From: Gymnopus androsaceus JB14
Lineage: Eukaryota; Basidiomycota; Agaricomycetes; Agaricales; Omphalotaceae
Length of the DNA stretch: 64,000 nucleotides
Assembly: GCA_009733575.1 (NCBI GenBank)
Contig: ML769484.1
Span: 141,164 to 205,163, forward strand
Direction: 5' to 3'
Under the pieces are notes generated by a model. That model was not told the origin of the DNA, did no database searches, and saw nothing but the letters and a program-made list of their open reading frames with translations. A program made the position numbers and the translations under genes. Of this stretch, positions 10,764 to 21,499 are shown in pieces. Position 1 is the stretch's first letter. The number at the start of each line of letters is the position of its first letter.

Positions 10764-11620
10764 AGCCTTAAACGCTCCACATACTTATGAACGATCTTCG
10801 TTGTTGAACTCTACGACCCTAGTTAGGGAGGCGGCATTCCACGTCGAGGTGATGGGGTATTTACGGATAGGATAGAATTATAATGAATGGACTACTCGCT
10901 CTCTTTCTAGTACTTGCATGACTTCTTTAGCATTCAAACTGTTTCGCTTCGTTACATAATTGTCGTTTCTCTCTATTATGCAGAGCGCCATGACTGAAAG
11001 GATAATATAACGTTGACCGATTGTCGACATGCTGTTTGCGATTCTCAGCTTTGGCCTTGGGTAGACGAGGGCTTGTCGACTTCCTTATTGTCGACATCCA
11101 ATGGTAACGTGTTCTTCACATCTGCAGTTTTCTCACCGTTCAACTTCCCTTTTTGTTTCCAGACAGCCCTCTTCAAGTACTATTCTATTCAGTCGACCAT
11201 GCTGACGATGACGAACATCTTTTGTCTATGATCAATTTTAGGTGATCTTTCATACTTATTTCGATAATGAAGCACTGCTAAGGTGCGGCAGAACCCGAAC
11301 ATTAATCTCCTGCTCTCACCATCGTTCGTCACATTTGGCGTAGTTTTCGCTGGAGGATCATCGAGGCGGTGGGCTACTTGTGGGCCCAAGTTCGCGACTG
11401 AATCATCCCATGCCAACTTAGCTTTTGACAGGTCCTTTTCTTTCCTTGTTATTTCCAACGAATCAGCGCAACCTCGCTTCTATAATAGTAATGAATTAAT
11501 TACAAGTCATGAACTCAAGCCGGGGCCTGCTGCAACCTCACATTCTTAAGGGCTTCCTTTTTAGTAGCGTTGCGTGTCGCTGGAGAATATAAAGAGCCTG
11601 CACCCGCTGGTCGATTCAAG
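10764..11620. other. Intergenic, nothing identified
   Basis: Short overlapping frames on both strands lack domains or convincing starts. The region should contain the 3' UTR of the GPI-anchored protein gene and the promoter of the gene starting at 11621. Confidence -1.
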
Positions 11621-12441
11621 ATGAACTCTCTACCGATGCAAGGCACTTTTGTCGTCCTGTCCTTGGATCCTGACGCAACTATTCAGAAATATGATCCCAT
11701 TTTCCGCATGGATAGTAGTAGAACCAAGACAGTGCAGACAAAGAAATATGTGGCGTACGTTGGGCAGGTTAGCTTCTTACTTCAAACACATCGATGACCA
11801 TGTCTAAACTTATATTTCAGCGTATTCTCGAGAATACCTACCCTTTTTACTTCGTCTACCAGCGTCCCGAACGGTTTGACAACGCCACGAAGGACTTGGA
11901 GGAAACATCATCCAACTGCGAGTCAGAGTCAGAATCAGAATCAGGAGAAGATGATCCATCGGATCCCCCAACTGACCTGACAATCCCAGATCCAGTCCCA
12001 ATCGTTCCTTCAAGTTACAAACCTTTTCCATGGAGCAACTGGGCCATAAACGGTGTTTGCATGGCTTACGCTCGATGCGCGAATGTAAAGGTTTGGGGTG
12101 AGCCACAGTATGTGATCAAGTCGCAGGCTACGCTTGATCGTATACAGAGAAGATGTCAGAGGGAAAGAGAGGAATGGAAAGATAAACCCAGGTATGGTGC
12201 GTTGCCGCCCAAGATAGTAGGAACGAAGGGAAGGGATATCTCTCAGTTTTTTGCTCGATTGGAGTTTGCGAGCTTGGAGGTGAAAGAGACGGGGAAACGG
12301 TTACGGCCCTTGACGGAGAGGGAGATCAAAGGAGTGGAAGTGTGTGTACCGGTTGTGCGAGTTTCGTTCGACTTGTCGTTGGCCTATGGTCAATTGAACA
12401 AGATCGAAGATTATTATGAGGAATTGAGGGCTCTTTGCTAG
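11621..12441 (+). CDS. Hypothetical protein with acidic Ser/Glu linker
   Basis: Two exons (11621-11767 and 11821-12441; intron 53 nt, GT-AG) encode about 255 residues. The protein opens with MNSLPMQGTFVVLSLDPDAT. A low-complexity SESESESGEDDPSDPP acidic stretch follows the N-terminal domain. The second half is well ordered in appearance: PFPWSNWAINGVCMAYARC, then a charged helix around IQRRCQREREEWKD, and a C-terminus with VRVSFDLSLAYGQLNKIEDYYEEL. There is no signal peptide, no transmembrane segment and no catalytic motif I recognise. A cytosolic or nuclear location is likely. The frame is continuous and splice sites are canonical, so it is probably a real gene of unknown function. Confidence -1.
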
Positions 12442-12742
12442 TGGTCTCGCTTGTAGTAAGTATTCCAAACTGTTACCAGAACAGCCAAAAATCAACAGTG
12501 ATCACTACGGAACTGGTACATCGGTAAAGGTAGACAATTGCAAGGAGTAAAGGTCGTCGAGGATGAGCAATGGATACTGTACGAATCTTACGCGGGATAG
12601 AAGTACCTGAACTAGAAACACGGTAGGAAACTATGCTATGGAGAACGGACAATCTTCACGGGAACATGCTAAACCAAGCAGATTCTTTTTCGCGATCACA
12701 AGGTTAGACGAGCATTTCTTCTAAACGAGGAAGGACTCACAG

Positions 12743-14433
12743 TTACAACTTAGCCTTGACCTTGCCAAATGTACAATCGAAGCCGCAATCCCCTTGCCTG
12801 TACTTGCCACGGTTATATTTACCCATCTTACAAGCCTTGGATTTGGTGTCGAATGTTTTACCATTATACTTGATTTGCAAGGGCGCGTCCTTATCGGTTT
12901 GGCTTGTAGCAGAGATCACGACGGGCTGAGGTAGCTGGCTATCGATGGAGATTGGTTTAGCCAAATTACCCTCTCCGTTAAATCCAATGACCAATCCCCC
13001 ATTTGGCGAGGCGTCCTTCAAATTGCAACCAAGTCAAACGCTTCATTACCACCATCGGCCTTTTTATTATATTGAATAAGGTGGATGCCACAGGATCCTC
13101 CCTTAGGTGTGTTCGAGGACGGCTTTCCGGAACTGTTTGCAACACCTCGAATTAGGGACTAGATGTGTATAGGATGAGAATCTCGACTCACAATATCAGA
13201 CGACTTTTCTGATTTCCTACAGCTTTAACTGCATTACCAATGTACGCCCACTGTTCGAAGATAAGAATTCCGTTTTCAAAACTTCAAATTGCATGTGGTA
13301 AATAGCTTACATTTTCATAACCACCATCCCCCTCGGTGATAAAAATGCCTGCTCGAGCTAGGTAGGATTGAAAAGCAGTCAGGCATTTACAGAATAGAAG
13401 AGTCGCTCCGGAAATACGCACCGCTATAGATTTGGTACTTGTATCTCCCTAGCACCTGAGACAACGAGGAAAGATTAGCTCGATAACACAGCAATCAATC
13501 GAAATAACAGACGGTGTGAGTAGAGGTATTCTGGGTAGCCCAATCTTTACCCTGTACACCTTGACCATAAAAATCATGTTTAACATCGGTAATGACGACG
13601 TTCCACTCTTTATGTACTAAAGAGAGGAAACACGATCAGTGAAAATTCAAGTAATAGTTGTTCAGCTTTAGCCTACGTTTATAGAATTGCGCCACGGTTT
13701 CCTGGGTGAACTTTCCGCTAGAGTTCATAATGACCGAGTCAGAATGTGTAGTGCTCAAATTGACAGCAAAACTAACCGTTCCTATCCCAAAAAAAACAAA
13801 TCAAATCAAGCAAAAGTACAGACTCGGAGGCGTTGGACTCACCTGAGCGCTCTTTTTTTCCATTTCTCCAACCATGTCGAACACTTTAGACAGAATTTTC
13901 ATAACGGCGGTTACAACGTCTATGGCTGCTGCAATAACATCCCCTACTCCAGGCTCTGCAGCAAATACTTCGCTTACTTTGCTAAGACCTGAAGCCGCAT
14001 CGGACAGTCCCTTTGAAGCCTCTTTCAATCCTCCTCCCGGGGTGTTCGTTCCCGATGATGATGACCCGCCCCCGCCTTTCGGTGCCTTTGCCCCTCCTCC
14101 TTTCCTTTTCACTCTCCCTCTTGATTGGATAACCAGGCCGTTACCATAGGGTAGAGCCAGATCTTTGTTGGTACCAGAGATGAGGTCTGAATCGTTCAAA
14201 TCATAATCTATAGAGGCGATGTCGAAACCGTCTGCTATGAGGTCGTGAGACGGTACATCGCTATCAGAGAAAACATGTAAAATGCGACCGGTAGAGGGCT
14301 GGCGGCCATCCATCGAGCCAGCGCCATGATTATGATCCAAACGGACGTCCACAACAGGCCTTGGGGTAGGAAGTGGACCTGCGGTGACTTTGGCAATAGA
14401 TAGTAACAAAAGAGAGCCGTAGATGGATTTCAT
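12743..14433 (-). pseudogene. Secreted-protein paralog A (probably decaying copy of a tandem pair)
   Basis: Exon 1 (14433-13843) encodes a signal peptide (MKSIYGSLLLLSIAKVTAG), a propeptide-like region and a Gly/Ser/Lys-rich linker. It then encodes an amphipathic helical segment with SEVFAAEPGVGDVIAAAIDV and VMKILSKVFDMVGEMEKK. A 5-nt exon (13777-13781) and a 41-nt exon (13677-13717) give ERGKFTQETVAQFYK. Later exons hold HKEWNVVITDVKH. The C-terminal domain holds GFNGEGNLAKPISI, with three cysteines near the stop at 12743. Compared with paralog B (15811-17405), a stretch of the VVITDV-containing exon has an in-frame stop near 13489 and could only be removed as an intron. The last exon is out of frame by one base near 13018. 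It may be a pseudogene or a re-spliced gene. Function unknown; secretion is the only supported inference. Confidence -1.
13777..13781 (-). other. 5-nt microexon (GAACG) in secreted-protein paralog A
   Basis: On the minus strand GGGATAG|GAACG|GTTAGT places five bases between an acceptor and a donor. Including them is needed to keep frame between KKSAQ and GKFTQET. The same microexon occurs at 16775-16779 in paralog B. Confidence -1.
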
Positions 14434-14540
14434 GGAAATATGTAAAGTCGGGGTGGGCTGAAAGCGATAAACTAGACCTGCTAGTAGTGAGCTAGAGTGA
14501 CGAACCAGTCGTTCTTGGAACAGGACGGTGTGAAGAGGGC

Positions 14541-14550
14541 ATTTATAAAA
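14541..14550 (-). promoter_or_regulatory. TATA-like element of paralog A
   Basis: ATTTATAAAA lies about 110 nt upstream of the ATG at 14433. A TTATAAAAC is found at nearly the same distance upstream of paralog B, within the duplicated segment. Confidence -1.
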
Positions 14551-14609
14551 GAAAATTGTGACCGAATGGGTAGTACTGAAACTTGTGAAAGGGCGTCGGA
14601 TTCAATGCC

Positions 14610-15810
14610 ACCAGCGCACTGCTCCTTGGACGAAGTGCATGAAGCCATCCGACAAAGTTTAACAAATTAAACACAGCGAATGCCACCATATGAACCCAGA
14701 TCATGAACTCATCTGTAGGAACTTGAAACCAATCAAATCTACCTGAAAAAGCGATAGAAAATCAATCAAAGTCGTTGGTCAACAATCAATCTCAAGGAAA
14801 GCCATTGAAGTTCATCTGTATCACTAGTAAAAGCAGTAAAAAGTCGGTGGAAGCCGTCGGTCTAAGTGACTAAACCATTACCTGTAGCTTCATCATCCTC
14901 CGCAGACAGAATTTATTACTCCTATCGTATCTAGACCGAAAGACTTTGAAGCCCGTCCAAATCCACAATTTACCTCTGAACAGCAAGAAAGTCGACAACA
15001 AGGTCCTGAGTCCTCCTGACCTTCTATCCGCCGTTCGCAATCGCGATGAAAACCGATGACCATCCTACAAGGCAATCCTTGTACTGGATGCAAACAACGC
15101 TAGGCCCTTTCCGGAAGAAGATAGGATCGGAAATATGAGAAAGTGCAATATGTACATTTTGGGACGACGGACCTTTTTTAAAGCTATGAGGTGACTCGAG
15201 TCGATGTGGAGGTTGAGAGCGAGCTCAGTCACTATCTTCTGTCGTACAGTAGAGAGATAAGCATGGATATCGGGAGTTGCCGGAATATTTCTGAGTTTGC
15301 TAACCTGAACGAGGAAGAGAGTAGGAAGTCCTTAGGACGGAAAGGAGTTCGATTATGTTGATTGAAGATGGAGGAGTGGTCTCGCTAGTATAATATTTCA
15401 AACTGTTACCAGAACAGTGATTACGGGACAAAAACCAGTGAAGAAGTAAAGGTACTCGAGTCGATGACAAGCCACGAGCAATGAATATGGGACGAAAATG
15501 CCTCGAACTGGCACATATAATAGAAAATATGCTAATGGGAACAGCGTCGAAACGAATAAAATTGTCAGAAAGAGCCTGAGGAGACAACATGTGCTGAGGA
15601 AATGGTAACAATGGGATGGTATTGCAGGGAACAGTGTTGAGGGGAACGTCATTGTCACAAAGAGTGAACTGTGGCAAAGAGGCTTGAAGAAACAATACGC
15701 CGAGGAATGATAACAACTGGAGGGTAGAACTTGACTGGAAGGAGTGGAAGATTCACCAGAAGGTTAAATAAAGATTAATTTGGACGGAAGCAAGGACTCA
15801 CGACTCCGAA
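14610..15810. other. Spacer between the secreted-protein paralogs
   Basis: No supported gene. From about 15371 onward the sequence resembles the region immediately downstream of paralog A (12442 onward): GTGGTCTCGCT, then TTCCAAACTGTTACCAGAACAG in one copy against TTTCAAACTGTTACCAGAACAG in the other. The duplicated block therefore extends past the coding region. Confidence -1.
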
Positions 15811-17405
15811 CTATTTCCAAGTACAGGGCACTGTATTGCAATCACCCTGCCTCTTTGTGTTATGGTCATATTTCCCCCACTTGCAACCCAGAGCTTTGTC
15901 AGCGGTAGTCCACTTTTTACCGTTAATTTCGAGTCCCAAGTCGTCGCCCTTCTTGGTCTCAGTGAACACCATCGGGTGTGCTAGCTGACCAGTAACGGTG
16001 ACTGGGCCACCTAAATTACCGTTTCCATTGACTGCACCGATAACGTTTCCAGAGTATACAACGGCAACTAGGTCGGAGTTTGCGTTACCACCATCCTTTC
16101 CTTTGTTATACTGTTCAAAGTGGACGTGACACACAGTGCCGGTGATCTTTGCTACAGGTGGTGCGCCGCTGCTGTTTTCATATTAAGCACTAGCTGTAGT
16201 GTATAGGATGAGATTCTCGACTCACAATACTAGACGACGTTTCTGATCTCCTACAGCATTAAGATTTTTACCAATGTACGCCCACTGTTCTGTAAGGTTA
16301 TAATATGGTTTAAATTGCAAGTGGTGAAGAGCTTACATTTTCAAAACCACCATCCCCCTCGCGCTCAAAGACGCCTTCTTTAGCTAGATAGGATTGAATA
16401 GCGGTCAACGATAGCATCGAAAGTACTCACAGCCATATATCACGTAATTGAATTTCCCCAGCGCCTGAGGAAGGGTAAGCTCAATCGCAAAGAAATCATT
16501 GGAATAACGCACGGTGTGAGTATCGGCTTTTTTCATGGCCCAATCTTTACCCTCTACACCTACAAAATATGTAACATGCGAAACATCGGTGATGACGACA
16601 TTCCAGTCTTTATGTACTAAAGAGAGGAACATGATTAGTGAGAATCTAAGAAATGGTTACTTTGGCTTACACTTGAAGAATTGTTCCACGGTTTCCTGGG
16701 TGAACTTTCCGCTAGAGATCATGATGTCCTAGTGAGAATGATATGCAGTGCACAAGCTGACACCAAAAACTAACCGTTCCTATCGCAAAAATAAATCAGA
16801 AGAGAAAAGTAAAGAAGCATTAGACTCACCTCGGCACTTTTTTTCTCCATTTGTCCGACTATGTCGAAAATTTTGCTCAAAACTTTCATAACGGTGGCTA
16901 CAACATCGATGGCTGCCGCAATAGCATCCCCTATGCCAGGTTCTGCAGCAAATACTTCGCTTACTTTGCTAAGGCCTGAAGCTGCAGCGGACAATCCCTT
17001 TGAGGCCGCTTCCATTCCTCCTCCCGGAGCTTTCGTTGAGGATGATGATCCCTTCTTTTCCTTCCTTTTCACTTTCTCTCTTTCCCCTCTACGCTGGATA
17101 GCCACACCGTTACTAGAACGTAGAGCCAAATCTTTATTGGTGCCAGAAATAAGGTCTGAATCTTCGTTCGAGTCGTAGTTGAAAGAGGCGATGCCGAAAT
17201 CGTCTTCTACAAAGTCGTAAGAGGGTATGTCGCTATCAGAGACAACGTGCAAAATGCGGTCGGAAGTGGGTAGGCAGTCATCCATAGAAGCAGCGCCAGG
17301 ATTGTGATCCAGACGGACGTCCACGACAGGTCTTGTGGGCAGTGGACCTGCGGTGACGACCTTGGCAATAGACAGTAACAGAAGAGAGCCGTAGATGGAT
17401 TTCAT
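15811..17405 (-). CDS. Secreted-protein paralog B (intact-looking member of the tandem pair)
   Basis: Exon 1 (17405-16830, 192 codons) starts with signal peptide MKSIYGSLLLLSIAKVVTAG. It continues through an Asp-rich propeptide-like region with RRGEREKVKRKEKK (possible dibasic processing sites) and a helical stretch SEVFAAEPGIGDAIAAAIDV plus VMKVLSKIFDIVGQMEKK. A 5-nt exon (16775-16779) joins to GKFTQETVEQFFK. The next exon reads LHKDWNVVITDVSHVTYFVG and YSNDFFAIELTLPQALGKFN, and further exons lead to a C-terminal domain with VHFEQYNKGKDGGN, GNGNLGGPVTVTG and three cysteines close to the stop at 15811. No stops interrupt the inferred splicing. The protein should be exported; the hydrophobic helical segment could insert in membranes or oligomerise, but this is speculation. 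No named family is recognised. Confidence -1.
16775..16779 (-). other. 5-nt microexon (GAACG) in secreted-protein paralog B
   Basis: CGATAG|GAACG|GTTAGT on the minus strand gives a five-base exon. Joined to the exon after ATCTCTAG it gives E-R-G-K-F-T-Q-E-T in frame. It is conserved with paralog A although the flanking introns have diverged. Confidence -1.
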
Positions 17406-17530
17406 GATCGTAAGGAACCAATGTATGATGATAGGGAGCGTTTGAAAACGATACTTGAACTAGACCTGCTAGTGAGCGAGGGAGTCGAACCGGTCGTACT
17501 TGAAACGGGACGGGCGAGGAATATTGGCCA

Positions 17531-17539
17531 TTATAAAAC
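17531..17539 (-). promoter_or_regulatory. TATA-like element of paralog B
   Basis: TTATAAAAC about 126 nt upstream of the ATG at 17405, in sequence shared with the upstream region of paralog A. Confidence -1.
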
Positions 17540-17559
17540 ATTTCGAAATTGTTACCGAG

Positions 17560-18736
17560 TGACAGCAATACTGCAATCAACGACGAGGCTCCAATATCAA
17601 ATATCCGGCCAAAATCAATATCAGTCATCCTTAAGTGCAAGGAATCCAGGACAAAACAAACGGTCGGGTTTGCGATACGATATAGCTCTTATATGACTGA
17701 ACCTGAAGTCGATTGGACTGAACACTGACAAGAAACGTTGGAACAATAAGAGGAAAACTTACTGGCATATTAAAAACTTGTGATTTTACGGCTGATGCGC
17801 TCCGCGATACGAGCTAAAACGGAACTACAAATTCCCGCCTGAAGAATATTTCTTACATGTAAGTTTCAAGTTCAGAGATGCCCTCGAATTCTCCAGGTGG
17901 TATGAGCCTAGAACAAAGGTAATTGTGGGAAAAAAAAAAAAGTTGCAATGCGACGAGCCTACCGCGCGGCGGCCAGTGCAGTCGCACTGACTCTTCGCAC
18001 AGCAGCGGACTGGCACCGACTCCCACGGGAATTCTTCGGACGGGATAGACATGCCTCACAGAGATTGCTATACCATTCTCCCGAATCGTCTCTGCATAGA
18101 CGTCTGTCAGCTTGGCGTTCTTGATTCTTGATTATCCGACTATCGATACGAGTGCGTTCACATCTTTGGGCTGGCTGTGATTATGGGAAATTCTGGTCGC
18201 TGTTCAAAAACAGCCAGGTTTTGAAGCCCTGAGCTCTGGGAGAAATAAGAGTGCTCAGCGATAGGATTTTTGTGACGATACATTTGGGGTCGCTCCCTTC
18301 CAGCCGCTTTTGGCAATCTGTGGGCATAGGATCATCAAGAAACATTCCTACTGCTCATTAAATCCTAGTCATTGAGTAAGTATGGTAACTTTACCTTCAC
18401 TGTAGAGTCATGAAGCATTGATTGCGAATGCGAATTCTTGCACTGAAATACTGTATTAAATCACTAGGATCCCTCGCAACGACTTTCTTAAGTATTATCC
18501 GTGACTGGGCGGAAGTAGAGCTGCAGAACTACAGGAATGAGCTTACCATCTGCCAATTTACATCGACTTACATCGTATCAGGAAAGTTCAAGAGCGTCCA
18601 AGAGCAATAGGGGTTTTATAGAGTCAGATCTGCACTACAAATGAATGTAGATTCATTGCATTCGTTCTTTGCTGCTAGACATGCCATACACTAGGACGCT
18701 CCCTCAAACCTGAAGACTTCTTCAACCTCCTAGATA
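17560..18736. other. Intergenic, nothing identified
   Basis: More than 1 kb with only short frames. It includes a 12-nt A run near 17930. No repeats or RNA genes are recognised. Confidence -1.
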
Positions 18737-19165
18737 TCATTCGTGATTAAACACAAAAGGTAGATCTACAGAAGAACGTACTGTCCACCAAGGTACATCT
18801 TTCCCGCTTCCTTCAGCGCCTTCCACGAAACTTTCCTGCATCCCATCGGTTGCGGCCCACCACTTCTGTGTCTCTGGATCCTGTGCTACTTTCTTCATAT
18901 CGGCCTCATAATCCGAGCCGGTATATTTCATCGTAGCAATAAGCAGCTGCAGTGGTGGATAATAATTGATAGAATAATCCACGATGTGAGCTCTGTCAAG
19001 AGCTGCAAGAACTCCGGGCCATACTGCAGCATGAATAGCTTTGTATTCGTCTACTGCTGATGGTTTCAGCTGAGCTTTCTGGTAAGTGTCAGAATAACGG
19101 TGTACAGTACAAGGATACAGTACCTTGATTATCTGGCAGACTCTCTTTGTGTGAGGTACTGACAT
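18737..19165 (-). CDS. L-rhamnose mutarotase-family protein (RhaM / DUF718)
   Basis: The ATG at 19163-19165 opens MSVPHTKRVCQIIK. After a 54-nt intron (19070-19123) the protein continues LKPSAVDEYKAIHAAVWPGV, matching the RhaM fold start (K/LKP...EYKxxHxxVWP, with the catalytic-region His). Then follow VDYSINYYPPLQLLIATMKY, a DYEADMKKVAQDPETQKWW helix, and ESFVEGAEGSGKDVPWW. At about 124 residues it has the usual family length. RhaM enzymes interconvert alpha and beta anomers of L-rhamnose; fungal members could act on rhamnose or related sugars and the substrate is not shown here. Upstream frame continues to 19279, but homologs begin near the chosen ATG. The intron is a multiple of three without stops, so a retained-intron product would stay in frame. 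Confidence -1.
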   Translation of the reverse strand: MSVPHTKRVCQIIKVLYPCTVHRYSDTYQKAQLKPSAVDEYKAIHAAVWPGVLAALDRAHIVDYSINYYPPLQLLIATMKYTGSDYEADMKKVAQDPETQKWWAATDGMQESFVEGAEGSGKDVPWWTVRSSVDLPFVFNHE

Positions 19166-19467
19166 TGGGAAAGATTGCGATTTGCTACTAGTCACTGGAG
19201 TCAACTTATAGCACTTCACGGCCCGGATTGGCCAGAACTCTACGCTCGCATGACCGTTGATTTTTGGAGACGATAGCAATTATATTTGTTTCGAATTGGA
19301 AGCCACTAGAATAAAACGAAAGCAAACGAAAAGTCTAAGCAAATGGGGAGAGAACAAGGCTGAGCAGGCGCCCGGGCGCTTACACAGCAATTCACCACGT
19401 TTCACAGCAATAAGCTGCTTGATTCCCTCTTTCATCTTGTAAAGCTCTCCTCACAATCTCAACTACA

Positions 19468-20554
<1,087 letters not shown>

Positions 20555-20925
20555 ATCCTGGATGTCTCTAGCATGTAGAGCGTGTAGAGAATCGGTTGGA
20601 TCGGAGGACCTTTCTGTACCTTATATTGACCAACGTACTTTAACGATGGTGTTTCTTTCGTCTTTACATAGTGTACTTTCATCTTCCGTCTTATATATTT
20701 TCTTCACTTTCATTGCGGACGGCCTATATCACGGGACTTGAGCTGCTTCAAAGTACATTTCCGATGACGAAACGACAACAATGGCAATACAGAGTCGTAG
20801 AACTGTGATAAGTAAGGAAAAATCATAACAGTCATCAAGTCTAAGTACAAGTGGTAAGTCCATGTCGTTTAACGGTAGCGGAATGATATCGTATAAGAAA
20901 CCCCCTCTTGGACGAGCAATTCCTT

Positions 20926-21330
20926 TTAGACTGCTCCCAACAGTCCGGGTCTACTTGCTCTAACTCGCAGATCCAATCCCAACAAACTTCTTGTCTTCAC
21001 ATTCACGTCGAGTACGTTATCTACACCTGCGTCCACGCCGAGATCATCTTCAACTTCAAGTAATCCAGCGGCTTTCCAATCAAGACACAAGACTAACGAA
21101 AAAATAGCCAGTGAATATCCAGGTAGGCCACAAAGACAAAAGAGCTTACCATCATCATCCTCGCATTGAGAGTGGGGGTTGGATTTTAGCGGGTTGAAAA
21201 GTTTCTGTGTCGAGTTGCCCCATGAAGTATAGCCACGTTCGACAAGGCCGCCACTAGTAGGAAGTAGGATGGGGCTAGCGGAAGCCACAATAGCAGTTGC
21301 GATGAGGAAGGAAACAAGTTTCAGCTGCAT
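20926..21330 (-). CDS. Small secreted protein, unknown function
   Basis: The ATG at 21328-21330 opens MQLKLVSFLIATAIVASAS, a clear signal peptide. The mature protein reads PILLPTSGGLVERGYTSWG, then a short Asn/Ser region and an acidic centre. Its C-terminus is rich in Val/Leu/Asp (VDNVLDVNVKTRSLLGLDL) and ends at 20926. A GT-AG intron is likely at 21072-21149 (GTAAGC...GGAAAG); it is 78 nt, a multiple of three, with no stop, so retention would add 26 residues including cysteines. The predicted spliced protein is about 108 residues with a single Cys. No family is recognised; a small secreted protein of the kind abundant in saprotrophic and symbiotic basidiomycetes is the best description. Confidence -1.
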   Translation of the reverse strand: MQLKLVSFLIATAIVASASPILLPTSGGLVERGYTSWGNSTQKLFNPLKSNPHSQCEDDDGKLFCLCGLPGYSLAIFSLVLCLDWKAAGLLEVEDDLGVDAGVDNVLDVNVKTRSLLGLDLRVRASRPGLLGAV

Positions 21331-21499
21331 GGTAGGCGACAAGGATGATGATGTGCAGTGAGACACACAGGTCGTGAAGAGTCGTAATGTGATTGAGCTC
21401 AAGCGTAGGATGGGAGAAAGACGGTGGGGCTTGTATGTAGGTCAGGGAGGGAGGTTTTATACCCCCGATTGGTAAGACCACAAAGTCCGTTCGAACATT

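Noticed and set aside
11189..11549. Overlapping frames of about 88 residues on both strands
   Set aside because: No domain, no conserved look and no start context; treated as chance frames in an intergenic region.
15300..15716. 138-codon minus-strand frame between the secreted-protein paralogs
   Set aside because: It overlaps sequence homologous to the 3' flank of paralog A, where the frame is not conserved.
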